64,000 nucleotides of DNA from Lichenostomus cassidix (lineage: Eukaryota; Chordata; Aves; Passeriformes; Meliphagidae): assembly GCA_008360975.2 (NCBI GenBank), contig CM039184.1:54340797-54404796 (forward strand), written 5' to 3'. Positions 41,201 to 54,100 of the stretch are shown one piece after another. How positions within the stretch are numbered: position 1 is the stretch's first letter; each line of letters begins with the position of its first letter. The notes beneath the pieces are model-generated. The model was not told where the DNA came from, did no database searches, and was given only the letters and a program-made list of their open reading frames with translations. Made by a program: the position numbers and the translations under genes.

Positions 41201-44200
41201 TGGTGCTTACTTCACAACTTTGGTATATGCCGAATGTACGGGGGGTGGGAGTGAGTCTGATGGGAGTAACTTCGTGGATATCTTTGCTTCCTGTTTTCAC
41301 TTTCAGATGATACATTGCCTATGGGATAAGAAGCTGCATTGTAGCTTCTGTTACAGTAAGCTTTTTTCCAGCTGGTGGAAGGTCAGGATTGGCAGGTTGA
41401 TCTACCTGGGAGCAAGCATAAACTTTAGAGATAAGGATTTTTCTAGGCCATTTGACTGGGAAAGTAGCCAGTTTCATAATCATCTCACAGCATCTAGGAA
41501 GGGTTCCAAACGACTTTTGGCTTCAGGGGATTAAAAGTATTTTATTCTTCCTCTAAAACTTGAAGGCTCCAATCCCAGTCACCTGACCTAAATAAATTCA
41601 AACACTTCTACTATTCCTTCTCCCGCATACCAGAAGAAAGTGTCTTTGTGCTGGCAGATGAGCTTTATTGTAGAAAGAAGCTGTTGTGCCAAAGAATCCA
41701 GGTTATCAGCAGTGATGGCATTTGCTTAGGTAATCAAGGCATCTGCTGACAGTTGTTATTTGTTGAAACTCATTACAATTTTCAGACAGGAAATACTTGA
41801 AACACTAGTTTGTTTGAGATAACGATTTTTCTCCATGAATCCCAATCCTAATTTTCTTTAAAATCATAAGAATGCAGCTTTCTTCCATTTAAGTCCTGTC
41901 ATTTTAAAGGTTTCTTAGGTTATTTTAATATCTTCTTGTATGAAAAGGAAAAGAAAGCGGGAAGGCTGGCATCATGTTTTGAGCATTTAAAGTGAGCTGG
42001 GATAGCAGTATTTTAGAGGGTATGGTAGTCTCATCTGAATGAGAACACTCGTTGTGCACTGTTGTAGGAGTTAATGCATCAACAAAAGATTAATAATGGC
42101 CATCTGTCTTCATGATAAATGGAGGGATAACTAGTGTGTTACACTAATTATTAATGAAATATTTTCTTTTTTTTTTCTCCTTCTTACTTGCAAGACTTGT
42201 TTAAAAGCCATAGATACTTAACCATAGTAAAATGATTTTTTTTCTTCTTTAAATGCTTTTATAGCCATGGACAGAAACTACTATTGTAATAGTTAAAACT
42301 TAAACTTAAATAGATAATCAATAGTAAAAGGAAAAACAGTTGAAAGTCACAGTAACTATTTTAAACATTCACATTATGTTAATTAGTTTCAAATTGTTTT
42401 CCTTAATGTTCATTGTGATAACTGCATGCCTTGAAAATTGCACTTATTTGACTTTTTTTGCTTATTTTTATTTTTTCTTACTACTCATGCTTCCCCTTGT
42501 TTCCTTACTAGTGTTTTTTCCTTTGTAGATAAGTTCCTTTCCCCACATTTAATGTAAAAAGGAGATTAAATGGAGATAACAGAAATAAATTGTCCATATT
42601 TAAACAGTTAATTTAGACAGTATCACTTTACTGCTTATTAGGGGGAGAGATCCTGTATTGCATTTCATGCTTGTTTGTTCATTCCTTGTGGTGTTATGCT
42701 TGACAGCAAAAATGTTTGTCATTTCTCCTTAGTGGTTTTCAGGCAGAGTTTATATATGTATTGATATATTTAAATAAAGCCTTTAGAACAGTAAATCAGA
42801 GGAACATGTCAGGAACATGTATCTCCATAATGATTGAATTTTAATCAATACTCACAACTTCAGTATCTTAACAGATGAATTATAAACTTTTTTTCTTCTG
42901 TTTAGTTCTTGAAAATTTTAATGAAATTGTAGATATTTTTAAATGGTTTCTGTAATTTTATTATTTTTTCAGGTAAACTTGGGGACATGGTATTTGTAGT
43001 TGGCCACTTGTTGCACTTTGGGTTATCATTTTACTCAAACATTATCACTTGACCTCTTCCCCATCTGATAATTCTTCTCTGTTACTATTGAAAGGGATAT
43101 AGTTTTGGAGCATGCAAGAAACAAATGAAACAATGAGGCAGTGCTTTAAAAATGGTGGCCCCAACAAGCTATAATAAGTATTGGTTTTAATGAGTAATAA
43201 TTTTTTACAGACATGTTAATTTATGATAATGTGAATTTGTTAATACATTATTTTGTAAAGAGGGTGATAAATTTACCAAAATAAGAATTTTATTTTACTG
43301 CAGGATGAAATGTTTGTTAATTATTGTAGTAAATTACTATGCTATGTCTACATCTACTCCTACAGGAAAAAGCATGCAAATAAGAGTAGTCAGGTCAAAG
43401 ATTTTAACTGTCTTAAGTAGTAATAAAAGTGTCTGTACAAAAAGATGCCAAATATTTTAATCTTCATTATGTTTTGATATTAATTTGAAATTCAACAAAG
43501 GCAAATGCAAAGGATCCTGCATCAGGGGAAGGGTAAACCCATGCACCAGCACAGGCTGGGGGCCAACTGCTGAAAAGCAGCCTTGGGAAGAAATGACTGA
43601 GAGGGAACCTCATCAATGCCTATCAGTCTCTGAAGGGAGGGTAGCAGGAGGATGGCATCAGGCTCTGCTCAGGGTGCCAAGCAATAGGACAGGAGGCAAT
43701 GGGCAGAAACTGATGCCCAGGAAATTCCACCTGAACATGAGGAAGAACTTCTTTACTGTGCAGGTGGCCCCACATGGATCAGGTTCCCCAGGCATCTCCC
43801 ACACTGGAGATATTCAAGAGCCATCTGAATACAGTCTTGTGCCATGTGCTCTGCGATGACTGCGTGTGGCAGGGAGGTTGGACTGCATGACCCACTGTAG
43901 TTCCTTCCAACCTGACCCATTGGGTGATACTGGTAAACATAAAAATTCAGTCATAAGCATTTGTTGGATTTGTCTGTATAAAATCTACACCCCAGAGAGC
44001 TGTGGAAAGGACAGGCTGACTGTGTAATGTGTGTAATGTATAACCTATTTCTGTAATTTCTTACCTTGTGCTCTTCCATCATTTCCTTTTGGAAAAGCTT
44101 TTCATAGAGGAAGAGCCCATGGTAGCTAGTATGTTTCCAATCTGACATTAATTTTCAAGTAGTGTTAAGGAAGAAAAGATAATTTATCCAATGGTAGTTA

Positions 44201-47200
44201 AGAAAACTTAATAATGTTAATATGTCAGTATATATATATGCATAGTTTGCTTGTGCCTGCAGGATGCTTTAGTAATAATTAAGACAGTCTTCATTGTGCT
44301 GAGACAGAAAGCAGTAAATTTTTAACTATGTATATGTGCGCTTTTAAATCATAGACAACTGGCTACTGAAGTATTCCATTACAAAGTCTAATAAAATTAA
44401 AGGTGCTTTTTTTTTTTTTTTACATGGCAAACCATAGTTAAATGTAAGTAATCTTTCATTAAGGTACTTTTCACATCTTAACAAGAACATTAGGTGCAAA
44501 AAAGTATTTTTGATTGTTGGTAAGTTGTTTATTCGCCCACATAATCATGGCTTTGATAAAGGGCTGTTTCAATTGGACAAAACAGTATTCTCTATAATGA
44601 GAATGGTTAAACAGAGTTGTGTAATGGTGAAATGTGCATCCTGTGAGGTTTTCAGGACTTTATTGGATGTAACAGTGGGGCAGTTGATCTGATTTAGTTG
44701 TACTTTGAGCCAGAATTTGGATTACATGACTGACCTCAACACATCCCTTGAAACCTAAGTTTTTCTACTATCCTAACAATTGTTAGTCATCTTCACTGAT
44801 GAATAGAGGGCACCCTTATTTGCAGTGTTATTCAGATTTAATAGAAAAATAAGAATATTTTAATAGATTCTTAGTGTAAGATTGCTCTACTGCCTGGTTT
44901 TTTATTTGTTTTGTTTTGTTCTGAGGGTGGGTCTTTTTGGTTTTTGTTTTGTTTGGGGTTTTTTTTTTGTATGTTTTGTTTTTGTGGGTTTTGGGGGGTT
45001 TGTTTTTGTTTGTGTTGTTTTGGTTTTTTTTGTTGAGTGTTTTTTGTTTTTGTTTTTTTTTTGCTGTTTTGTTTGTTAGTTTTTCTTGTTTTGTTTTTTA
45101 GAAGTATTCTTGATAGATGGAAGATGCAGTTATTATAATATTAAAGATGTTACCCTAACTCAAATCCTCTTCTGGATTTCTTTTGGACAGATTTTCTTCC
45201 ATATGGACAAATAGATATCTATAGCTTCATCTTGTTGGGTGAGCTTTGCTAAAGAAAAATTAAAATCAACATCTGAAGTGATTCATTTCCCGTTGCTAAA
45301 ATTAAAATATAGTTTATATAAATGTATTTATAGGTGTTAAAAACAACAAAAACTTTAAAGCCAAACACAGCTTTCTAATGAGATTGTCTTCCCCATCTCA
45401 CACCAATATAACCGATAAGTGGTTGGTTTAAGCACTACTGTAATTTTTTCATTTAGAGACTGTCCTAGATGCTGGAATCCTGGTAGTTCTACCACCCTGT
45501 GTATGAACATCTTTTACTGTTTCTGAAGAGCTGCTAAACATGTCAACACTGTTAATTCTGAGATATTTTGGTATCTCTTTTATTTCACAGTTTTCCTCTG
45601 CAAATACTTTTTGGTAGATTGATATGCAGCTAGTGCCAACCCAAGGATTGCCACTGGGAGGGGTAAAAAACCCCAACCAGAGACTCCCCAGCTGTTGTAG
45701 TTGCAGGTTGAGAAAAGTCTTAACACTGTGTACATTTATTTACATGAATCCATTGCAGTGTATTTAGGAAAGAGCTGTATCAGGGAGTACTCTTTGAATA
45801 TATGGAGTGAAATTAAAGGTCCCTGATAGTCAAGACTAGTGGATTTCCAAGGCATGTTGTTAAGGTTTTTCTCCCTCAGTGCTCTCAACAGTGAGAATTC
45901 AAGTGGGAGTTACGTGACTTTAAATCAAAATTTGAAACATGAACAGTAAGTTTAATTTTTTTCCCTACCTCAAAGACTGATGATAAATGAGTGATGAATA
46001 CCTCTTATTAGTCTCAGATTTGTCATGGTCTGGTACTGTGTATATACACCTGCTGAAAGAGCCTGTTCTTGAGGCTCTTGATGCTACTGCCTTGGAAGTA
46101 CTTGGCTGTTCTGCCACCATAGCAAGGGAAGAAAATAAAGTCGAGATCAGAGAATTGATATATATGAAAATTAACTGTACTGCAAGGTGAATTTAAAGTA
46201 TTGCAAGTACTTAAAATGTTTATTAGGTGCAACATTGCAATGTGATCTATGTGCCATGATGCTGTCTGTTTTTCTCTGATTTTTTAATATGTCTGCAGGA
46301 AATGCTGTTGTGAAAACCTGGGATGAATTATATTTTTCCTTGAGCATGTCTCTGTGATGGTAGATGTAATCCTCTTGTACAGTTCTCTTTCAGGCAGAAT
46401 TATTAATGTTGTGGTAGATTTAGGAGATGTTTTTTCTACTCTTGCAAATTCAAAGCTGCTTTTAAATGAAAGTACTATTTTTTTTTCAAAGCTAGAGTTT
46501 TTAGGTATTACCAGGGAATGAGAAACTTTACATGTAGCAATAAGTGCCTGCAAAGTTTCAGATGTTAGTAAAGTAAAAGTCTTGGGGGACTAGGGAGGTA
46601 GAAGTGATTTTAGCATTTGTGCAGTGAAAAAGTGTGTTCAAAACCGTATAGATGCTGTCAGCTGCTTTCTGTGACCTTTGAAATTCAGCTGTATCTGCAA
46701 AATATCTCAAGTTAGGAGTTAAAACTCCTATATCACTTGTACAATTAATAAAGCAGTTTAATGGTTACTTTACATTTCTCCTTACAGTCTCTGGAAACTT
46801 AAGATTTGGAAATTTGCTCTGAAGTTTTTTAACCAGCTGTATTTGGGGTTTTCAGCTAGGGCTTTGCTTTTGTGCCAGCAACTTCGGTGGAAATTTTCAG
46901 TGTTGTCTTTGGTGTATTTTTGGGATCATGTTTTGCTTTTTTTGGTAGTTGGGCACTACTGAAGTATTGGAAATTGGACAGGCTAAAGAAGACAACGTTG
47001 TGCTAGACAGTGTTGTGCTGTGTAATAAGCAAATGTCTCACCCTGCATAGCTGTAACCTATTCGGACATTGCGGCAAAGGATCTTTGGCTCTATACCTTT
47101 TCATGTGATATGAACGGCTAGAATATTTAAGGGAATACACATACTGTTTCTGTTCCTCCTTGTAGTTAAAATACAGGTTTTTTCCAATTTTGAGAGATGC

Positions 47201-48103
47201 TATGTTAGAGAAAGTAAAAATGTGTTGTCGGGTTTTTGGTTGTGGGTTTTTTGGTTGTTGTGGGTTTTTTTTGTTTGTTTGTTTTTGTTTGTTTGGTTGG
47301 TTGGGTTTTTTGGTTGGTTTTTGTTTGTTTTTTGTTTTGTTTTCTTCATTTGGGGTTGGGTTTTTTTTTTCATTTTGAGGTTCTCAAGCAAATTGAGACA
47401 AGTTAGGTGTATCTCCATGAATATATCTGTTTTATACAGTAATTTATGGTAAATGTAATCTCTTAATTTTTCTCCGCAGGGATCTTAAGAACAATCTTAT
47501 TAGTACCATTGATCCAGGAGCTTTTCTGGGGCTTTCATCTTTGAAAAGACTGTAAGTAGTATATCTAGGTAGGCAGTTTAAACAAAACAAACAAAAAAAG
47601 CCCTCAGAGAGAGCAAGTCTTAGGTTCTGGAAATTTAGACAGCAAAGTTGTTACATATTAAAAGTTGAATTTATATATGCTGTCTAAATATATACACACA
47701 TGCATGTGTAAAACAAGGTCTGCTTTCAGTCTTATGACTGAAGAACATCTGCTGCTTATGGCTTGGCAGTCTCACTTGTTCTGACAGCCTCTAGGATTAT
47801 TCCTTTCTTTTTGTATTTGGTGGCTTGAAACATCACTGGCTGGACGTTTGTTCAGAGCTTTGATTCCATCAAGTCTTGTTTTTTTGAGCGCTAAACTCCT
47901 CATGATTTTTATTTTCCGAAGGTCACAGTGGAACATAGAGTCCCTTGCTATTAATACTACACTGAAGTTACAGCACTATTAATGCTGCTTTATTGAATGT
48001 TTTGCCAACGTTCCCATTAACATATTTTTGGGGGATTTATGCCTTGGCTTTAAATGTTCTGGACCAGTTGAAATTTGAAAAACAAAACCTCAGCAATATT
48101 GCT

Positions 48104-48136
<33 letters not shown>

Positions 48137-51100
48137 TTAACCCACTCTTCAGATTTTTGGAATATCTGTGACAACTTTTAAGTCCTAGTGAATTTGCCAC
48201 TGCCTCCCCCCACCCACTTTCCTTCTTAAATTTTTAGAGTATATAGGTTCATTTCTCACTGATCAGATGATCTGGTTCACTTAAAAGGAAAGTATGTTGG
48301 TAATTGCACTTCTGAAAACCTTAAAAATAAAACTGAAGGACCAATTCTGGAACATTTATTACTTGAAAGCCTAATTTTTATTTCTTTAAGAATTTTTGGC
48401 AATTTGATTCAAGACCTGTATTGAAAAATACATTACTTTTCAAATTTTTATCTAAGTATGAAGTGGTCTTATTTATGTATAATAAATGCACTAGTATAGG
48501 TCTCTGGCACGTTAAAAAATTACTTGATGTAGTGCATGTGATGTACTGTGTTTGTATATACATATATATACATACATATATACATATATACACACACATA
48601 TTGCACAAATACCAAAATTTGCTTGGTGGGATGTAACGTGAGCCTGTTTAAGGGGGTTTATTGGTAAGGCTAGACTTGTTGAATTGTATGTGTGCAAACT
48701 ATAATTACTTAAGAGATGAATTAAGGAGTCTCTGTGCATGTGTATACACCCATATAGCAGTACCTTGTCGGTTTTCCTGAAAAAGACCAAATATATGTGT
48801 GGTGCAATCTGTTACGAATTTTAGTTCAAATACTTCTGTTAGCAGACTGTATGCTATTTGCAAATAAACCAGTTTAATCCACATTTTCCTTTTTTCTATT
48901 TATAGAGACCTAACTAATAACCGAATAGGCTGCCTGAATGCAGATATATTTAGAGGACTTGTAAACCTTATTAGATTGTAAGTATAATTTGTTCTATATA
49001 AATACACTTAAGTTTTAGCCTTGTGTAAGTCAACATTCTTTGTTTCAAGGGGAGTAGTTTAAGTATGTTCTTGAAAGACAGCCAGTGCCTACAGTTGTGG
49101 TTTGTTACTCAGTAGCAAACGTATAAACAAGTGGTGGAGCCAACCCAAACCACACTATACAGTGCTCTGCTGGCTTTGGAACTGTTTTCCAGTTTCTTTG
49201 AATGTGTAGCAAGGAGGGGGATTAGCAGACTGTACAAAATATTTTCTTTAAAAAAATTTTTCAGCTTTATACAGACTCTTTCAATATCCATGCCTTCTAC
49301 TGTGGCATTGGTGCCAGTATGTTTTGCTGGCTGTCTGGCATGATTTGAAGTCCTTCAATTACTTTAGGAGGATAACATGTAAGATTATGGAATATATCTT
49401 TGCCCTGGTTCTTTCTTACAAACAGTGCTTTCACTGACATATAGAAAGTGGTATGGATAATATTTTTAAAAATTATTCTGATAGATCAAACATTCTTCTT
49501 AGAGGATGCTAATAGGAATACATCAGTTCACTGTGAACAAAAAAATTAATTTTACACTCCTTAAAATCTATGCTCAACATGTGCTAGTTGCTTTAAATAA
49601 CAGTAAAGTCTTTGCATGTACTCTTTTTTCACAGTCTTAAAATTCTTCACCTAAACCAGGTCTATTAGGAAACAGTTTATTTGGAGGTTTTATCTGGGCT
49701 GTTGAGACCTGGTTATTATTATTACAGTCTTGTGAACTATGACAGAGTGTCATAATAGTATCTTGTAACTTTTAAACATAGAGTTTTCTTGAAGAGAGTG
49801 GGGGTTTTTTATTTCACATGTTAGTTGTCTGAGCATCAGTTCAAATCATACTTTTATTTCTCAGGAATCTTTCTGGAAATCTGTTTTCTACACTTACACA
49901 GGGAACATTTGATCATCTTGGTTCACTAAAGTCTCTGTAAGTACTTTCTGCATTAAGTCTTATTTGTGTGATCATTTGTGTTCTTAACAAAAAATATTTT
50001 ATACACGCTTGTACAACAGTTTTGTATTTCTACTTTTAATCCTCCTAACAGTATTATCTGTATATGTAGTAAGTGTGTGCACAGGTATTTGGGTGTTTAT
50101 ACAACTCCCTTCAAAATTGCTCACTATTTGTTACATTATCCTGAAAGAACAAAGATGTTTTCCCATCTGGGCTTTCAAAAGTTTTATTCTATATGTGTGA
50201 TTTATTAATTTGTAGTAAATAAATAGCATTTTCCACCTTTATAACAAAGGGAACAAATACTTAAAAGCAAGATCTCAGTCCTTTCTGAACAGTACATGTA
50301 ACAGCAGGTACATCTCAACCTCATGTAATTTTCTCTTTTAGTTTCATGAGTTGTAATCTTGTGTAAGAAAGAAAGTAAATGAAGAAAGTAAGTGCTGATG
50401 ATTAGCTTATGCTTTTTCCTGATAGTCATGACAGTTGTATTGAGACTTTATCAAAAGCTTTGGTGTCTGGATTTGACACTGAGTTAATTTCTTGCTTGTA
50501 AAGGAGAATGTTTCTTTTCATCCTCCATCTCTTTTAGTTGTTTATAAGTTGTTATTCCTGGTATTTTAATTGTCTACATAAAGATTGTTGTCCAAGAACA
50601 CCACAGATGTAGCGAGAGAACCTGGACGTAAGTGTTACCATTAAAATAATGGCTGTCTGGAGGAATTCATATGAACAAACACCAAATGGGGTTTCACAGG
50701 AATGTTGATTTAGTGTTTGAAGTATTCTGCCTGTGATGTTGTGTTATCCTCTAGACATCTGCAAAAAGAAAATGTTTTCACTAGAGGTAAAAACCAGTGT
50801 AGGCATAGCCATATGTTTTGGTACATTTTTTTCTGGTATAAACAGATAAAATATTAATTTCTGAACAGATAATTAATTAATTTCCTAATTTAGCTGACTT
50901 CAGCAAACATCTATGGGGGATTTGGGATACCTTATAGTAGAAAGTACTGAGTTATACCGGGAAGACTGTGGGTCAATTAAAAGCCTTATGATTTTCATAT
51001 AAAGCAGAATAAAATTGTGTGTGAATAAGTGCTTCTGAAAAGAGAAGTACATGAGGAGCTATTTTTATTTCTGTTGATTTTATTGCTAAAGCATTTGATT

Positions 51101-54100
51101 GCTAAAGTGAAGCAATGAAGTGTCTTCTTAGGTTATGATGGTGCATATTCAAGCAATTCTTTGTTATTGCTCACCTGAAATAGTGTGAACACTCTGCATG
51201 AAAGAAATTACTAGAATTTTTAGATGCCAGTATAAGATACTCCTTATATTTATGGAGAGGATTCCTTTTCTCAGGGAGTTTGTCATTTTGTCCTCAGAGC
51301 ACACTTGCAGACGATTAGAATAAGCTCCAGTAGGTAGAGGGAGGCAACTCCACTTAGTCTGGACTTTGACTGCTTGTTGCCTGTGTGTCCGTGACAGTGA
51401 GAGGCATTGCACAACTGTTGATGTCAGGCTTTCAGACCTTGGAGTTTTGCAGTTTGTCATTGTAAATACCTGTGTTTTGTTGCAGAGAATTTCAGACTGA
51501 TTATCTTCTTTGTGACTGCAACATACTGTGGATGCATCAGTGGTTAAAGGAAAGAAATATAACTGTACGTGAGACTAAATGTGCCTATCCCAAGTCACTT
51601 CAGTCACAGACAGTGACTGGTGTTAAACAGGAACTTCTCACCTGTGGTAAGCACTCCTGACAACTGATACTTACTCTCTAAAGCATTCCATGTTCTGTTA
51701 ATATTAGTGAACAGCCTTTTTTTGCTTTGTTTCATTTCCCTAAAATTCAGCACTCAGATGACAGTGGTAATAGTGACTCCTTTTCAAAAATTGATCTTTA
51801 GTTGTGATTCAGTATTGCTTGCTTTTGGAAATAAATAATAAATAAATTGATGATTGTGGATGTTAGTCTCTAGAAACAAAGGATTAATAACTCTCTCTGG
51901 AGATAAATTCCCTTTTCCTGATAATCTATGTTTTTCAGAGATCTTTACCTAAACTTCACAAGAAGAATTAGAAACTGATAATTTCTTTCCTAGGTCTAGC
52001 TATCTGACTTCTGATGTGTGAATTATTCTAACCCCAAATTTCTGAAGTTAAAAGATCTTGATTTTATGAATTACTTTCCTACGTCATGATTCTGTTCTTG
52101 ATTAGCCTTCTTTTTGTGAAAAAACCATGACCAACTTGCTTAACTTGTTTTTTTTGTATTGGAATTATTTCAACTGCAAAAATAAAAACTAATATGTTAT
52201 TGTGATTTTGAAGTCTTAGTGAAAAATTGGGAAGAATTAAAACGCATAAATATATTTTCCTCCAAAATTTTTTTCCACACTTTTAGATGTGAGCTAGCAA
52301 AAGATTTTTGAAATATATTACATTAAACAAATACACATTTTGAAAATTAATATGATGATAATTTGTATTTTTCAATATCCAATGCATTAAATGTAGTTTT
52401 TACATACATATTGCCAGATGCAACTTTATATCAATATATAAATAATTGATAGTGTATTTTTCTTCTCTTCTGAAAATTAGGTATATAACAGATTCTTGCT
52501 GTTAATTGTGGTTTTATGTCTTGCATTCTAGAGCCGCCTCTTGAATTGCCATCTTTCTATATGACTCCATCTCATCGTCAGGTGGTCTTTGAAGGAGACA
52601 GTCTGCCCTTCCAATGTATGGCTTCCTATATTGATCAAGACATGCAAGTCTTGTGGTATCAAGATGGGAAGATAGTGGAAACTGATGAGTCCCAGGGTAT
52701 TTTTGTTGAAAAAAACATGATTCATAACTGCTCACTGATTGCAAGGTGAATCCATAGTGAGAAAATGTATTTCCTACTTCTTACTTTCTGCTCTGATTTT
52801 GTGACTATTTCCATAACCACTAAGGCCCTCTCATAGCCTCACTGCATGAACATATTTAGACAGAAACATCCCTAGTAGGGCAGTAGTCATCACACACCTG
52901 CTATTAATGGTAAAGTTTGAGGAAGGAGGTCTAGAGATTTGGTTAGCCAAACCTACATGCTTAAAATGGGATTACCTAGAGGTAGTTGCAGTTGGGTTTT
53001 AATTTTCTGCAAATTTTACTCAATGCATTCATTGAAAATATGTTTGTGGTAGGATGCATTTGTTCTCATGGAATATTAAAATGATGAAAATGTTGAAAAC
53101 AAGGCATTTAACTGAATTACTCTTGGATTCTTTACTCTTCTTTTGAGCACACCACAATTTAAGTTCTTTATATTGTTTTCCAGCAGAGATTTATAAGTGT
53201 AATTTATTCTGCCTGCAGCAGATTGTTGACTTATGCAGCGTCTACAGAGTGGTTATATATCTTGTAATTGTATTAGTAAATTAGAGCTTCAGTGCTTATA
53301 ACAAATTATGCATTTGGGAATTTATTTTAGCTTGGCCTTTCTAAACGACTAAAAATTTTGTGTTGAATACCGATGATAACACTTGGGGAATTCAGACTTC
53401 TCATCTCTTCTTTCTGAATTCTAGGGATTTCTTCCTATGGCTGTTCTTTTTGTTTTCTACCTTGGCAAAATTGAGAGCCTGAAGAATAGTAAATACTTGT
53501 CTGATAGTTACAGTACAGTGAGATGTGTATAGCTTTGGTTTTTTAAGATCACTTATGACTATATGTAATTTGATGTTTCTTCCATTGTCTTTCTGTACTT
53601 AATTAATCTTTTGGTAAAAGCTTATATAAATGTTATTGCAAGACTGTTGGGTTTTATTTGTTTTTTCTGTCTTTCTAGTGCATTGACAATCTCAAACATT
53701 CAGGCTGGCTCCACAGGAAACTGGGGTTGTCATGTACAAACCAGGCGTGGGAATAACACAAGGACAGTAGACATTGTGGTGTTAGAAAGTTCTGCTCAGT
53801 ACTGCCCTCCAGAGAGGGTTGTGAACAATAAAGGGGATTTCAGGTTAGTAACTTCAGGTTGGTTTTTTTTTTCAGGGTAAAGAAAAGTCTATTTCAATTC
53901 ACTTCTGACTTCTTTCAATTCACTTCTGACTAAGATTTTGTGCTTTAAAGGTGCCTATGTGGCTGTTTGCTTGTAAATGGTGTGTAATCGATTTTTAACT
54001 GTTCTAAATTACTATGTGTTGACAAGAGGGCATGAAATTATACTATGAAGTGTTAAACTTTGAGCCTGGTAACACATCCTTGAAAGATACTGAAACTAAG

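Larger units (their letters stand above)
40721..47479 (+). other. ADGRA3 intron 2 (6.76 kb)
   Basis: It begins gtaagt and ends ctccgcag. It holds a CR1 copy (43,484-43,930), a poly-T run (44,406-44,421), and two G/T-only tracts (44,895-45,100 and 47,230-47,380). A 152-codon open frame at 41,076-41,534 resembles nothing I know and has no supporting splice or repeat context. Confidence 0.85.
47552..48905 (+). other. ADGRA3 intron 3 (1.35 kb)
   Basis: GT-AG intron. It contains a long poly-T run (48,103-48,138) and a TA/CA microsatellite (48,554-48,600). Nothing else is recognised. Confidence 0.88.

Noticed and set aside
41076..41534. 152-codon open frame in intron 2
   Set aside because: No recognisable domain, no repeat signature and no phase-compatible splice evidence. 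A few frames of this size are expected by chance in this much sequence read in six frames.
43485..43859. 124-codon open frame in intron 2 as a possible gene
   Set aside because: It starts with the CR1 ORF2 motif FNKGKCK and runs into CR1 3' sequence; it is the remnant of the element.
44882..45079. Open frames rich in Phe, Val and Cys around 44.9-45.1 kb and 47.2-47.4 kb
   Set aside because: They are translations of G/T-only low-complexity DNA.
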